DNA from: Bacteroidota bacterium
GTDB taxonomy: Bacteria; Bacteroidota; Bacteroidia; Cytophagales; Cyclobacteriaceae
Direction of reading: 5' to 3'
DNA length: 64,000 nt
Assembly: GCA_018266435.1 (NCBI GenBank)
Contig: JAFEAL010000005.1
Coordinates: 124,001 to 188,000 of the forward strand
Shown: positions 27,233 through 35,111 of the stretch, in pieces
How positions within the stretch are numbered: the first letter of the stretch is position 1
How the letters are laid out: each line of letters starts with the position of its first letter
Program-made: the position numbers and the translations under genes
Notes under the pieces: model-generated
Told to the model about the DNA's origin: nothing
Database searches by the model: none
Seen by the model: only the letters and a program-made list of their open reading frames with translations

Positions 27233-28183
27233 CTACAAAAATAGTAAATCCCAGGCAGAAATGGTACGGTCATCGCTGGCGCTCACCAATTGTTGATTAT
27301 AGGCCGTCCAAAGCATTTTATTTACAGATGCGCTGTGTCCGCCATGGCGGCTCTTGTCAAGTACCTTTAGCAATTTTAAATTATCAGCTTCCCAGATTTT
27401 GATTGTTTTATCTAAGCTGCCCGTAGCAAAATTTTTTCCGGAAGGGCTAAACACAATATGGTTGATGGCGTAAGTGTGGGCCACAACTTCTTGTGATAAG
27501 GAATAGCCGGCCTGTACATCCCATGTTTTTATTCGTGCATCGCGCGAACCGCTGAACAGCAAATGATTGTCAGGCGAATAGCTGAGTGTAAACACAGAAT
27601 TAGCATGGGCTTTGATTTCTTTTTTTACCTGATACTGATCCAGATCAAAAATCCGGATACAATGGTCGCTGAAGCCAACGGCCATTTCGCCCAGAGCCGG
27701 ATTAACGGCAAGCGTACGCACACTTTTTTCAGTGACAGCAATCTTTTTCTTAATTGCCCAACGGTCCAGGTCAATAATGGTAAGGGCGCCATCGCCCGTA
27801 CCGGCTATCAAGTCGTTTTGAAATGACTGAATGTCGAAGATAGCGGCAGTGGTGAGTTGAAGCGAGGCCACTTCTTTTTTGTTGTGATCATCGATCAAAT
27901 GAATGCCCGAATAATTTTGTCCGGCTACAAGTAATTTTTTTTCAGGCAAGTAATGTAAGGCGTAAACCGAATGAGGTAGTTGGCCGATCAGTTCACCATC
28001 GCCACCGGTTTCCAAATTCCACCGGGCAATGAATCCATCGCCACCGCCTGAAAAAAACAGGTGAGGCTCTCCACCTGATTGAAGGGTATAAACGCAATCG
28101 CGGTGGCCGGTGAATAAGTGCTTTTTTGCGGCTTGAACGTGCAATGTTTTTTGGTTTGAGATAATTTGACAAAATTGAAGCAT
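27233..28183 (-). CDS. WD40-repeat beta-propeller protein
   Basis: A 316-residue protein made of WD40 blades: GHRDCVYTL...GGDGFIARWNLE, HSVYALHYLPEKK, DNHLLFSGSRDARIKTWDV, SPSGKNFATGSLDKTIKIWE, NQQLVSASDDRTISAWDL. About seven blades, so a single propeller without other domains; probably a protein-interaction platform in the cytoplasm (no signal peptide). The start is uncertain, since homology begins near residue 17; a TTG in frame there would widen the 15-base gap to the divergent PPTase gene. Confidence 0.85.
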   Translation of the reverse strand: MLQFCQIISNQKTLHVQAAKKHLFTGHRDCVYTLQSGGEPHLFFSGGGDGFIARWNLETGGDGELIGQLPHSVYALHYLPEKKLLVAGQNYSGIHLIDDHNKKEVASLQLTTAAIFDIQSFQNDLIAGTGDGALTIIDLDRWAIKKKIAVTEKSVRTLAVNPALGEMAVGFSDHCIRIFDLDQYQVKKEIKAHANSVFTLSYSPDNHLLFSGSRDARIKTWDVQAGYSLSQEVVAHTYAINHIVFSPSGKNFATGSLDKTIKIWEADNLKLLKVLDKSRHGGHSASVNKMLWTAYNQQLVSASDDRTISAWDLLFL

Positions 28184-28198
28184 AAAGAATAATTTTCA

Positions 28199-28831
28199 AT
28201 GCCTCTCAACTCTTTTTATCAAAACGAACATCAAAGCGGCTGGGCAACCTGGCGAATTACCGAAACCGAAGAGCAACTGACCAGCCCAGTCATTGGTTCT
28301 CCACCGCCAGAAATTACCAATGAGCGCAAGCGGCTAGAGTGGTTGGCCGGTCGGCACATAGCCATGACACTTTGCAATCATTTAGGATTGCGGTACTTCG
28401 GCATCAGAAAAAATGAATTGGGTAAGCCGTTTTTAGAAAAGTATGCGCACCACATTTCATTGTCACATTCATTTCCGTACGTGGCTGTTCAAATTGATCG
28501 AGAGTGCGCAGTAGGTGTTGACCTGGAGCAACCCCGCGAAAAACTTTTGGCAGTTGCTCCGCGTATCTTGTCTTCTTCAGAATTAGTTAATGCCGGAAAA
28601 GATATTACAAAACTCTGTGTGTACTGGTGTGCCAAAGAAGCCATGTTTAAAATACAAGGCAAAGGAGGATTGTATTTTTCTAAACACCTGAAAGTAGAAC
28701 CATTTGAGTTAAGTGAGACCGGAAGCCTGGCCGGAACAATCGTAGATGAAACAAAACGACTGCCGGTTAACCTCAATTATCAGGTTAGCAAAGAGTATGT
28801 GCTGGTGACAGGAAAACAAATCGGATCATGA
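28199..28831 (+). CDS. 4'-phosphopantetheinyl transferase superfamily protein
   Basis: Transfers phosphopantetheine from CoA to carrier proteins. A 210-residue Sfp-type enzyme with HHISLSHSFPYVAVQI, the magnesium motif AVGVDLEQPREKLLAVAPRI and WCAKEAMFKIQGKGGL. Candidate partner in this window is the acyl carrier protein at 54290. Divergent from the WD40 gene with only 15 bases between annotated starts. Confidence 0.9.
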   Translation: MPLNSFYQNEHQSGWATWRITETEEQLTSPVIGSPPPEITNERKRLEWLAGRHIAMTLCNHLGLRYFGIRKNELGKPFLEKYAHHISLSHSFPYVAVQIDRECAVGVDLEQPREKLLAVAPRILSSSELVNAGKDITKLCVYWCAKEAMFKIQGKGGLYFSKHLKVEPFELSETGSLAGTIVDETKRLPVNLNYQVSKEYVLVTGKQIGS

Positions 28832-28892
28832 GTTGACTGAACATGCTCCGACCTGAAATTTTATTATATTGAACTATAATTTGACAAGAGAC

Positions 28893-29104
28893 ATGACCAG
28901 AAAAGCATTGATAAAAAAATGGTTAAGAACCTTTCCTAAACCCCTGATGGCAGAGTAAAGGAATTGTATGATTTTGTTGAGTTTTTTTATTGAGTATTTA
29001 AAGAATAGATCGAATGCCTACGGAGGAGATTCAGCAACGGTGGCAGAGCTAGTGCGTTCCAACTTCTATCCGAAGAAGAGGATGTTTATGCCGTAGCGAT
29101 TTAA
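28893..29104 (+). pseudogene. Antitoxin remnant of a type II toxin-antitoxin pair
   Basis: The region reads like a DUF2281-style antitoxin broken by frameshifts. Frame from ATG 28893 gives MTRKALIKK...; from about 28943 another frame gives PDGRVKELYDFVEFF; a third gives FLLSI, then after a stop RIDRMPTEEIQQ; and from 29051 SAFQLLSEEEDVYAV. Together these follow the order of intact Bacteroidota antitoxins of this kind, but no single frame is open. It lies immediately before a MazF-like toxin frame. The identification rests on remembered family patterns, not on a search. Confidence 0.6.
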
Positions 29105-29116
29105 ATAAAAAAATAA

Positions 29117-29401
29117 ATGAATACAGGAGACATAGTTCTTATCCCATTTCCATGTACAAACTTATCAGACGCAAAAAACAAACCATCACCTATTTTAGCG
29201 AAAGGAGAAAATGATCGTATTATTTCATTTATCACGACACAATTGAAATGGCAGGAGGCAAATCTCAGAAATGATTCTTTTCGGGGAGACGGTTTAAAGC
29301 GATCGTTCCCGATTCGTCATCATAAGCTGGCAGCCAAAGACAGGGCATTGGTTATGGAGTGGCCCGGTACACTAAAGTATAGCGTTATAAAAACCTGTTG
29401 A
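29117..29401 (+). pseudogene. MazF/PemK-like toxin, probably truncated
   Basis: A 94-residue frame whose first 85 residues match MazF/PemK-type endoribonuclease toxins: MNTGDIVLIPFPCTNLSDAK, PSPILAKGEN, ISFITTQLKWQEANLR, GDGLKRSFPIRHHKLAAKD. It ends at VIKTC, short of the usual C-terminal helix; a one-base shift would reopen a frame with NLL, so a frameshift is likely. With the adjoining antitoxin already broken, an active toxin would be harmful, which fits inactivation of both. Confidence 0.6.
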
Positions 29402-29437
29402 TTTGTAATGGCTTCATATTTTTAAACTGGAAACTAA

Positions 29438-31207
29438 ATGATTAAAAAAATTTCTTTACTAATTATCCCTTGCTTAATAAGTATCACATTATTTGCTCAG
29501 GAAATCAGTCCTCGCTACGAATTGGTCAGGTTGAGCGATGCTGTAAATGATCGCTACAACCAGGTATCGCCCGTCATTTCTCCTGATGGCAAAAACCTGT
29601 ATTATTTTGTAAGCGACCATCCTGAAAACACATACGGAAAAGTAAACAGCCAGGATATTTGGGTTTCCACACTCGATGAAAAAGGCAATTGGAGCAAGGG
29701 CAAACACATGGGCACGCCTTTTAATCAAAACCGTTTCAACCAGGTTTTTAACTTCATGCCCGATGGCTCGCTGTTCATTCGCGGAGGGCGCTCAAAAAAC
29801 GATCCCGGATTTTCACTGGTGAGTTTGTCTGGAAGTTGGCGCGAACTGCGCGTGGTTGATTTTGATAAAATGTACAAAGGTATTTTTTATGGTGCGACAC
29901 TTTCGGGCGATGGTCGCCACATGATCATTTATTTTTCAGAAAAAGCAGGTGACCGCTCCAGCGATCTATACCTGAGCAACCTTCAGCCCGATGGCTATTT
30001 TTCCAAACCGGTGAAACTCAAAATCAGTTCGGCTGCCGATGATTTTGCGCCCTTTATCGGGCCTGACCAAAAAACACTCTTCTTTGCTACCAACCGCTAT
30101 AACAAAGACCGGGTAGGGGGCATTGATGTTTACCGTTGCACTCGTTTAGATGACACTTGGGAAAACTGGAGCGATCCTGCCAACTTGGGAAGAGCGATTA
30201 ATACTCCGTCAGATGATGCTTACTTTTCCATCGATGAGAAGGGAAATATTTTCACGGCCCGTGCAGGAGCTTCAATAGATGGAGGGAATTTTGATTTGTT
30301 GATTTTGAAGCCACGCAATGTACACGTACTCATTGCCGGCACGGTGTTCAACCAAAAAACCAGACAACCAATCAATGGAGCCTCAGTAGAAATAACCTAC
30401 AAAGATCAAAAGCAACCGACTACACTGAAAACTCCCACCAGCGGAAGGTTTGACAGTAAGTTGCCTGAAGTGGATGGGTTTTCTGTTTCGGCAAGTGCCA
30501 ATGGATTTGTTCCGGCCAACAATGATTATAAAGTGCCCAGGCTGGTACGTGACACCACGATGCACATTGAAATTTATCTCACCCCCATTGCAAAACAGTT
30601 AATGTTAGCCGGAGATGTAATTGATAAAAAAACAAATAGTAAAATTCCTGCATCAAAAATTAACATCAGCACAAAAGAAAATCCGACTCCGTTACTGCCG
30701 GCCACAGCAGGCGGCAGTTATTCGCAAGATATCCCCGGCTTGGGTTGGTACTTCTACAATGTTTCTGCCGAAGGCTACCTCAACTCCACCGACAGTGTGC
30801 AGGTGATTAATGAAAATGTAATACCGGTTAAGAAAAATATTTACATGACCAAGATTGAAGTGGGCGTAACGGTAAGGCTAAAAAATATTTATTTTGATTT
30901 TGACAAAACCACCTTGAAAGAAGAATCATTTATTGAGTTAAACAAAGTAGTGGAACTTCTCAGGCAAAACCCTACCGTAGCCATCGAGATTGCCGGCCAC
31001 ACAGATGGCAAAGGCTCTGAGGCATATAACCTGACTCTATCGCAGGGCAGGTCACAATCGGTGGTTGATTACTTGGTGAGCCAAGGTATTGAATCTTCGA
31101 GGTTACAGGCACATGGCTATGGTAAGAGCAAACCGATTGATACGAATGATACCGATGAAGGCCGTGCCAACAATCGAAGGGTTGAATTTACGGTGTTGAA
31201 AATGTGA
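29438..31207 (+). CDS. OmpA-family outer-membrane protein with PD40 propeller
   Basis: A 589-residue envelope protein. Signal peptide about 1-20 (ending LFAQ); a PD40/WD40-like propeller about 30-290 (VSPVISPDGKNLYYFVSD, FAPFIGPDQKTLFFATNR, DDAYFSIDEKGNIFTAR); two carboxypeptidase-regulatory/CNA-like folds about 295-460 (GTVFNQKTRQPINGASVEI, GDVIDKKTNSKIPASKINI); and a C-terminal OmpA peptidoglycan-binding domain about 475-589 (YFDFDKTTLKEES, IAGHTDGKGSEAYNLTLSQGR, DEGRANNRRVEFTV). The GHTD aspartate and NRRVEF are intact. This layout is typical of Bacteroidota wall-linked outer-membrane proteins. Confidence 0.92.
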   Translation: MIKKISLLIIPCLISITLFAQEISPRYELVRLSDAVNDRYNQVSPVISPDGKNLYYFVSDHPENTYGKVNSQDIWVSTLDEKGNWSKGKHMGTPFNQNRFNQVFNFMPDGSLFIRGGRSKNDPGFSLVSLSGSWRELRVVDFDKMYKGIFYGATLSGDGRHMIIYFSEKAGDRSSDLYLSNLQPDGYFSKPVKLKISSAADDFAPFIGPDQKTLFFATNRYNKDRVGGIDVYRCTRLDDTWENWSDPANLGRAINTPSDDAYFSIDEKGNIFTARAGASIDGGNFDLLILKPRNVHVLIAGTVFNQKTRQPINGASVEITYKDQKQPTTLKTPTSGRFDSKLPEVDGFSVSASANGFVPANNDYKVPRLVRDTTMHIEIYLTPIAKQLMLAGDVIDKKTNSKIPASKINISTKENPTPLLPATAGGSYSQDIPGLGWYFYNVSAEGYLNSTDSVQVINENVIPVKKNIYMTKIEVGVTVRLKNIYFDFDKTTLKEESFIELNKVVELLRQNPTVAIEIAGHTDGKGSEAYNLTLSQGRSQSVVDYLVSQGIESSRLQAHGYGKSKPIDTNDTDEGRANNRRVEFTVLKM

Positions 31208-31210
31208 GGG

Positions 31211-31438
31211 TTAGTTTACCTCATTCAAAATTTCTTTCACACGTCCGGCATCTTCGCGAAAAATGTGTAACCTCACCCCCGGAAAAATTCCTATGCGAAG
31301 CGGGTAAAGGCTGGTCAGGTTTTCATCAGTTAAAAAACAGGGAATACCGTAGGCGTCCAGTTTGGTCTTGGCTAAGTTGGCTTCCACCACGGTACTGTAG
31401 GATTCAAATACAATTATTTTGTCTTCAAAGTCAGCCAT
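31211..31438 (-). CDS. DUF2007 (putative signal-transducing protein) domain
   Basis: A 75-residue protein with the DUF2007 pattern: IIVFESYSTVVEANLAKTKLDAYGIPCFLTDEN and VRLHIFREDAGRVKEIL. The fold is a ferredoxin-like unit; the function is unknown. Convergent with the OmpA/PD40 gene, four bases apart. Confidence 0.85.
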   Translation of the reverse strand: MADFEDKIIVFESYSTVVEANLAKTKLDAYGIPCFLTDENLTSLYPLRIGIFPGVRLHIFREDAGRVKEILNEVN

Positions 31439-31519
31439 TTTTCTAACACGATTATGTGATTTGTCCGGTGTATAAAACTACCATTCTTTGTTATTAAATT
31501 TTGAATCTAACCATCTTGT

Positions 31520-32230
31520 TTAGTTTTTTCTCCCGGTCTTTATTTTAGTTAAAGTTTCGCGCACGGCAAGGGCCGGCAGAGTAGTCTTGTTATTTTTGAC
31601 AAACTCACTTACCTCTTTTCGGTAATACTTTACCATACTTCGCAAAATCCACGATACCGCTTTGGTGATCAATATCTCTCGTTCGTGCTGCAGCGAGCGT
31701 ACCAGCGAGAAAGCAAAAGGCATTAGTTTTTCTTCTCTGCCCTGGGCAAGCGGCTGGCAGAGTAGCACAAGCGAAGCCCTCCTTTTATTGATGTTCTTAC
31801 TGCGATTCAGCGCTACCAATATTTTTTTCCAATCATTCCACCGCGCGAGTATTTCTTCAGTTTTGAAATGGCCATAACAGAGAGCATCTACTTCTGCCCA
31901 TCCTTCGGCATGATTGAGCCATTGGTTGTAGCATGTAGGATTGAATTTGCCCCTGAGTTTTTTTCCATAATCCAGTAACAGCCCGGCCATCATCTTTTCG
32001 GTAGAGGAATTAGCCCTGACTAGTGCTGTAAGCAGCCCGATAAACTCTTTTTCTGAAATAGGTTGCTTCACAAGCCAAGCTTTGCCCACATTTCTCAGCT
32101 TGGGGATACTGATGGCATAGCGAGGGTTGGTATTTCCCAGGTAGCTATTCAAATACGTGTGTTGGGTGGGGGTTCCTGAGTTGTTAATAATAGCGGCCAG
32201 TAAATCCTGATGCAAGCGAGAAACGGGCAT
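31520..32230 (-). CDS. DNA alkylation repair (AlkD-like) HEAT-repeat protein
   Basis: A 236-residue all-helical protein resembling AlkD-type DNA glycosylases (YLGNTNPRYAISIPKLRNVGKAW, NHAEGWAEVDALCYGHFKTEEILARWNDWKKIL, RRASLVLLCQPL, WILRSMVKYYRKEVSEF). The WAEVDALC segment corresponds to the AlkD catalytic Asp region. Such enzymes excise bulky or alkylated bases without base flipping. Activity is inferred. Divergent from the tRNA-Arg gene. Confidence 0.85.
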   Translation of the reverse strand: MPVSRLHQDLLAAIINNSGTPTQHTYLNSYLGNTNPRYAISIPKLRNVGKAWLVKQPISEKEFIGLLTALVRANSSTEKMMAGLLLDYGKKLRGKFNPTCYNQWLNHAEGWAEVDALCYGHFKTEEILARWNDWKKILVALNRSKNINKRRASLVLLCQPLAQGREEKLMPFAFSLVRSLQHEREILITKAVSWILRSMVKYYRKEVSEFVKNNKTTLPALAVRETLTKIKTGRKN

Positions 32231-32263
32231 AAAACTATTTTTTAAGGATGTGATGCTTTCTCT

Positions 32264-32271
32264 TATTTTTG
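32264..32271 (+). promoter_or_regulatory. Bacteroidota -7 box of the tRNA-Arg gene
   Basis: TATTTTTG followed by CACCG matches TAnnTTTG and lies 18 bases upstream of the mature tRNA 5' end. Confidence 0.55.
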
Positions 32272-32289
32272 CACCGAAGTTAGTTTGCT

Positions 32290-32361
32290 GGCTCCGTAGT
32301 ACAATGGATAGTATTTCAGATTCCGATTCTGAAGATGCAGGTTCGATTCCTGCCGGGGCTA
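32290..32361 (+). tRNA. tRNA-Arg (anticodon CCG)
   Basis: Cloverleaf: acceptor GGCTCCG with CGGGGCT (two G-U pairs), D stem GTAC/GTAT, perfect anticodon stem TCAGA/TCTGA around loop TTCCGAT (anticodon CCG, reads CGG), T stem GCAGG/CCTGC with loop TTCGATT, discriminator A. The CCA end is not encoded. The following 264 bases up to the CBS gene hold no gene I can support. Confidence 0.93.
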
Positions 32362-32625
32362 CTTTCTGCAGAACTGCTCAAATCTACTAAGTTTTTCGCA
32401 AGCCACTGTTTCAAGCCGGCTGCACCAATGAAACACGATCGCGAATGCTGAAGGCCGAATGAAATACTCATGTTGATTTATGTAGTGGGTACTCAACGGG
32501 GCAACAGAATACAGCAGCATTTAGAGTACAGCTAATTGTATTGGTGGTAGATAAGACTGATGAGTGAGGCTTGCACCATCTATTAATGCGTGTGTTTTGT
32601 TAACTTGCGATCAAATTTTTCAGTC

Positions 32626-33996
32626 ATGATTTACAACAACATTGTGGAGACCATTGGCAATACACCGATGGTTCGGTTAAATAAATTAGCAAAAGGAATT
32701 GCCGGCACCCTGCTGGCCAAAGTAGAATACTTCAACCCCGGCAACAGTACCAAAGACCGGATGGCACTGAAAATGATCGAAGATGCTGAAAAAGACGGAA
32801 GGCTGAAACCGGGTGGCACTATCATCGAAGGTACTTCGGGTAATACGGGTATGGGCTTGGCGCTAACAGCCGTGGCAAAAGGATACAAGTGCATTTTCAC
32901 CATGGCCGATAAACAATCACAGGAAAAAATCAATATCCTCCGGGCTGTGGGTGCAGAAGTAGTCGTTTGCCCCACCAATGTAGAGCCAGATGACCCGCGT
33001 TCGTATTATTCAGTTGCCCGAAAACTCAACAAAGATATTCCCAATTCTATTTATCCTAATCAGTACGATAACCCATCCAATGCAAAAGCGCATTATGAAA
33101 CAACCGGCCCGGAAATCTGGAATCAAACCGGTGGAAAGATTACGCATTATGTAGCTACCGTAGGAACGGGAGGCTCGATGTGTGGTACAGCCAAATTCTT
33201 AAAAGAAAAAAACCCGAACCTGATTGCGGTGGGAATTGATACATACGGTTCGGTCTTTAAAAAATACAAAGAGACAGGCATCTTCGACCGCAACGAAATT
33301 TACCCGTACCTCACCGAAGGTTTTGGTGAAGATATCTTACCCAAAAATGTTGACTTTGGTGTTATTGATCAGTTTATAAAAGTAACTGACAAAGACGGAG
33401 CCATCATGGCGCGCAGAATGGCTCGCGAAGAAGGACTGTTTGTAGGTTGGAGCAGCGGCTCCGCATTGCACGGTGCGTTGGAGTATAGCCGTGAACACTT
33501 AAAAAAAGATGACACTCTGGTGATTTTGTTGCCCGATCACGGTACCCGTTATCTCAACAAGGTGTATAACGATATGTGGATGAAAGACCACGGTTTTTTG
33601 GAAGAAAGGAATTTCTCTACCGCCCGAGAAATCATCATGAGTCGAAACGGAAAAGATCATTTATTTACCGTCAGCAAAAAATCAACCATTGGAGAGGCTA
33701 TCCGAACCATGAACAAAGAAGGGGTGGATCAGATGCCCGTGTTGGAAGGTAATGAGTTTGTAGGTAGTGTAACCACGGCCAGCCTGATCGAAAAAATTAT
33801 CAGCGACCCCAACCTGAAAGATAAAATGGTAGGTGAGATCATGGATGCGCCTATGCAGGTGATTGCGATTGATACTACGCTTGATGTGTTATCATCCATG
33901 CTGAACAAAAATAACCGGGCACTGCTGGTGCGCGATGAAAAAGAAAAGGCACACATCATTACTCAGCACGATGTGCTGAGAGCGATGACGGCATAA
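32626..33996 (+). CDS. Cystathionine beta-synthase (PLP enzyme with CBS pair)
   Basis: A 456-residue pyridoxal-phosphate enzyme. The catalytic domain (about 1-325) has ETIGNTPMVRLNKL, PLP lysine Lys43 in GNSTKDRMAL, IIEGTSGNTGMGLALTA and VATVGTGGSMCGTAKFLKEK; the C-terminus (about 340-456) is a CBS-domain pair, the layout of cystathionine beta-synthase rather than plain cysteine synthase. The CBS pair may be regulatory. ATG 32626 chosen because homology starts there; the frame is open to 32590. Convergent with the OmpA-like gene, three bases apart. Confidence 0.92.
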   Translation: MIYNNIVETIGNTPMVRLNKLAKGIAGTLLAKVEYFNPGNSTKDRMALKMIEDAEKDGRLKPGGTIIEGTSGNTGMGLALTAVAKGYKCIFTMADKQSQEKINILRAVGAEVVVCPTNVEPDDPRSYYSVARKLNKDIPNSIYPNQYDNPSNAKAHYETTGPEIWNQTGGKITHYVATVGTGGSMCGTAKFLKEKNPNLIAVGIDTYGSVFKKYKETGIFDRNEIYPYLTEGFGEDILPKNVDFGVIDQFIKVTDKDGAIMARRMAREEGLFVGWSSGSALHGALEYSREHLKKDDTLVILLPDHGTRYLNKVYNDMWMKDHGFLEERNFSTAREIIMSRNGKDHLFTVSKKSTIGEAIRTMNKEGVDQMPVLEGNEFVGSVTTASLIEKIISDPNLKDKMVGEIMDAPMQVIAIDTTLDVLSSMLNKNNRALLVRDEKEKAHIITQHDVLRAMTA

Positions 33997-33999
33997 AAA

Positions 34000-35103
34000 T
34001 TAATTCTTAACAAACTCTATTTCTACTCGGTCGTTGTATTGTGCCAGGTTTCCCTCTTCAGGGTAAATCGGCACCCGGCCGCCTTCGCCCTTGGTGAAGA
34101 TGCGTTGGGCATTTATTCCCTGTGAGGCGAGATACCCTTTCACCGATTCGGCACGGGCTTCCGATAATTTTTTGGATGAAATTTTTCCGTGCTGGTTATT
34201 TTTATAGTCCATGGAGAAATACGTGACGCTGGTGCCAAGGGTGTAGGCATCACGATCTTGCTTGCCGTTGCAATACCCATAAATTTTTATTTTGTAACGA
34301 GGATTTTCTTTCAGCAAATTAACCAACTCATCCAATTCACCTTGTGATACGGGCCGCATGATGGAAGTATTGGCGAAAAAATGCACGTTGTTGAAATCAA
34401 CGTAGTCGCCTGCTCGCGCCTTGTCTAACTCAAGGGTTATGATGGATTCATTTTTCGGACCGGTTTCGATGGGCGGGTTGTTGTACAAAAAAATAAGACT
34501 GCTTTGCCGGAAGCCGGCCAGCATGGCAGAAAGGTTGAATGCTCCGCGTGAGTTGGCGGGTTGATCAATATAAATGACTTGGCCACTCCTCACCAGTCGA
34601 TACTGATTGGATCCGGCCTCCTGTAGTTGAAGGTTACCAAATAATTCTTTACCATCGGCTTTACTCACTACTCTGAAGTAAAATGGCTTTCCTTTGGGAG
34701 GTACTTTTTTTGAAGCAGACGAATCTGTTTTTGGTGGAGTAATTTTGTCCGGCTCTTTTTTAACGACAGGCGTTTCGGTGGGCGGTAGCGAAGTTGGCTT
34801 GATTACGTCAGGTTCTTTTGCCGGCACTTGCGGGAGAGCAACTGGTTCTTTTTTGGGTTCAACCTTTTCGATTGGGTTGGTTTCTATCTTTTTTTCTTTC
34901 GGTGAAATGGCCGGCTTACTTTCTATTTTTTCTGTGGAAGCAACCGAAGGTAACCTGTCATTTTTAGGTTCCGGCTTAGGAACAATCACCACACTGTCTT
35001 TTTTGGAAACGGGTTGTTCATTTTTTGTTTTTGATGTGCAGGAAAATAACAATCCCAACGCAACTGCGAGTGAACAAAAAATCTTTACATTCTCTAACAG
35101 CAT
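34000..35103 (-). CDS. OmpA-like lipoprotein with variant GYCN motif
   Basis: A 367-residue protein with lipoprotein signal ending LLFSC (Cys about 22), a Lys/Pro/Glu-rich linker (about 25-135), a middle domain (KPFYFRVVSKADGKELFGNLQLQ, QVIYIDQPANSRGAFNLSAM) and a C-terminal OmpA-like domain (about 235-367). In that domain the usual GHTD is GYCNG, an extra insert containing KISSKKLSEARAES precedes the R helix, and the end is NDRVEIEF. It is a tandem paralogue of the next gene (9 bases apart), from which it differs by lacking the SPOR domain. Confidence 0.85.
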   Translation of the reverse strand: MLLENVKIFCSLAVALGLLFSCTSKTKNEQPVSKKDSVVIVPKPEPKNDRLPSVASTEKIESKPAISPKEKKIETNPIEKVEPKKEPVALPQVPAKEPDVIKPTSLPPTETPVVKKEPDKITPPKTDSSASKKVPPKGKPFYFRVVSKADGKELFGNLQLQEAGSNQYRLVRSGQVIYIDQPANSRGAFNLSAMLAGFRQSSLIFLYNNPPIETGPKNESIITLELDKARAGDYVDFNNVHFFANTSIMRPVSQGELDELVNLLKENPRYKIKIYGYCNGKQDRDAYTLGTSVTYFSMDYKNNQHGKISSKKLSEARAESVKGYLASQGINAQRIFTKGEGGRVPIYPEEGNLAQYNDRVEIEFVKN

Positions 35104-35111
35104 ACTTCGGA

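Noticed and set aside
32290-32625. tRNA-Arg as attachment site of an integrated element
   Set aside because: No second copy of the tRNA 3' end and no integrase are in the window.
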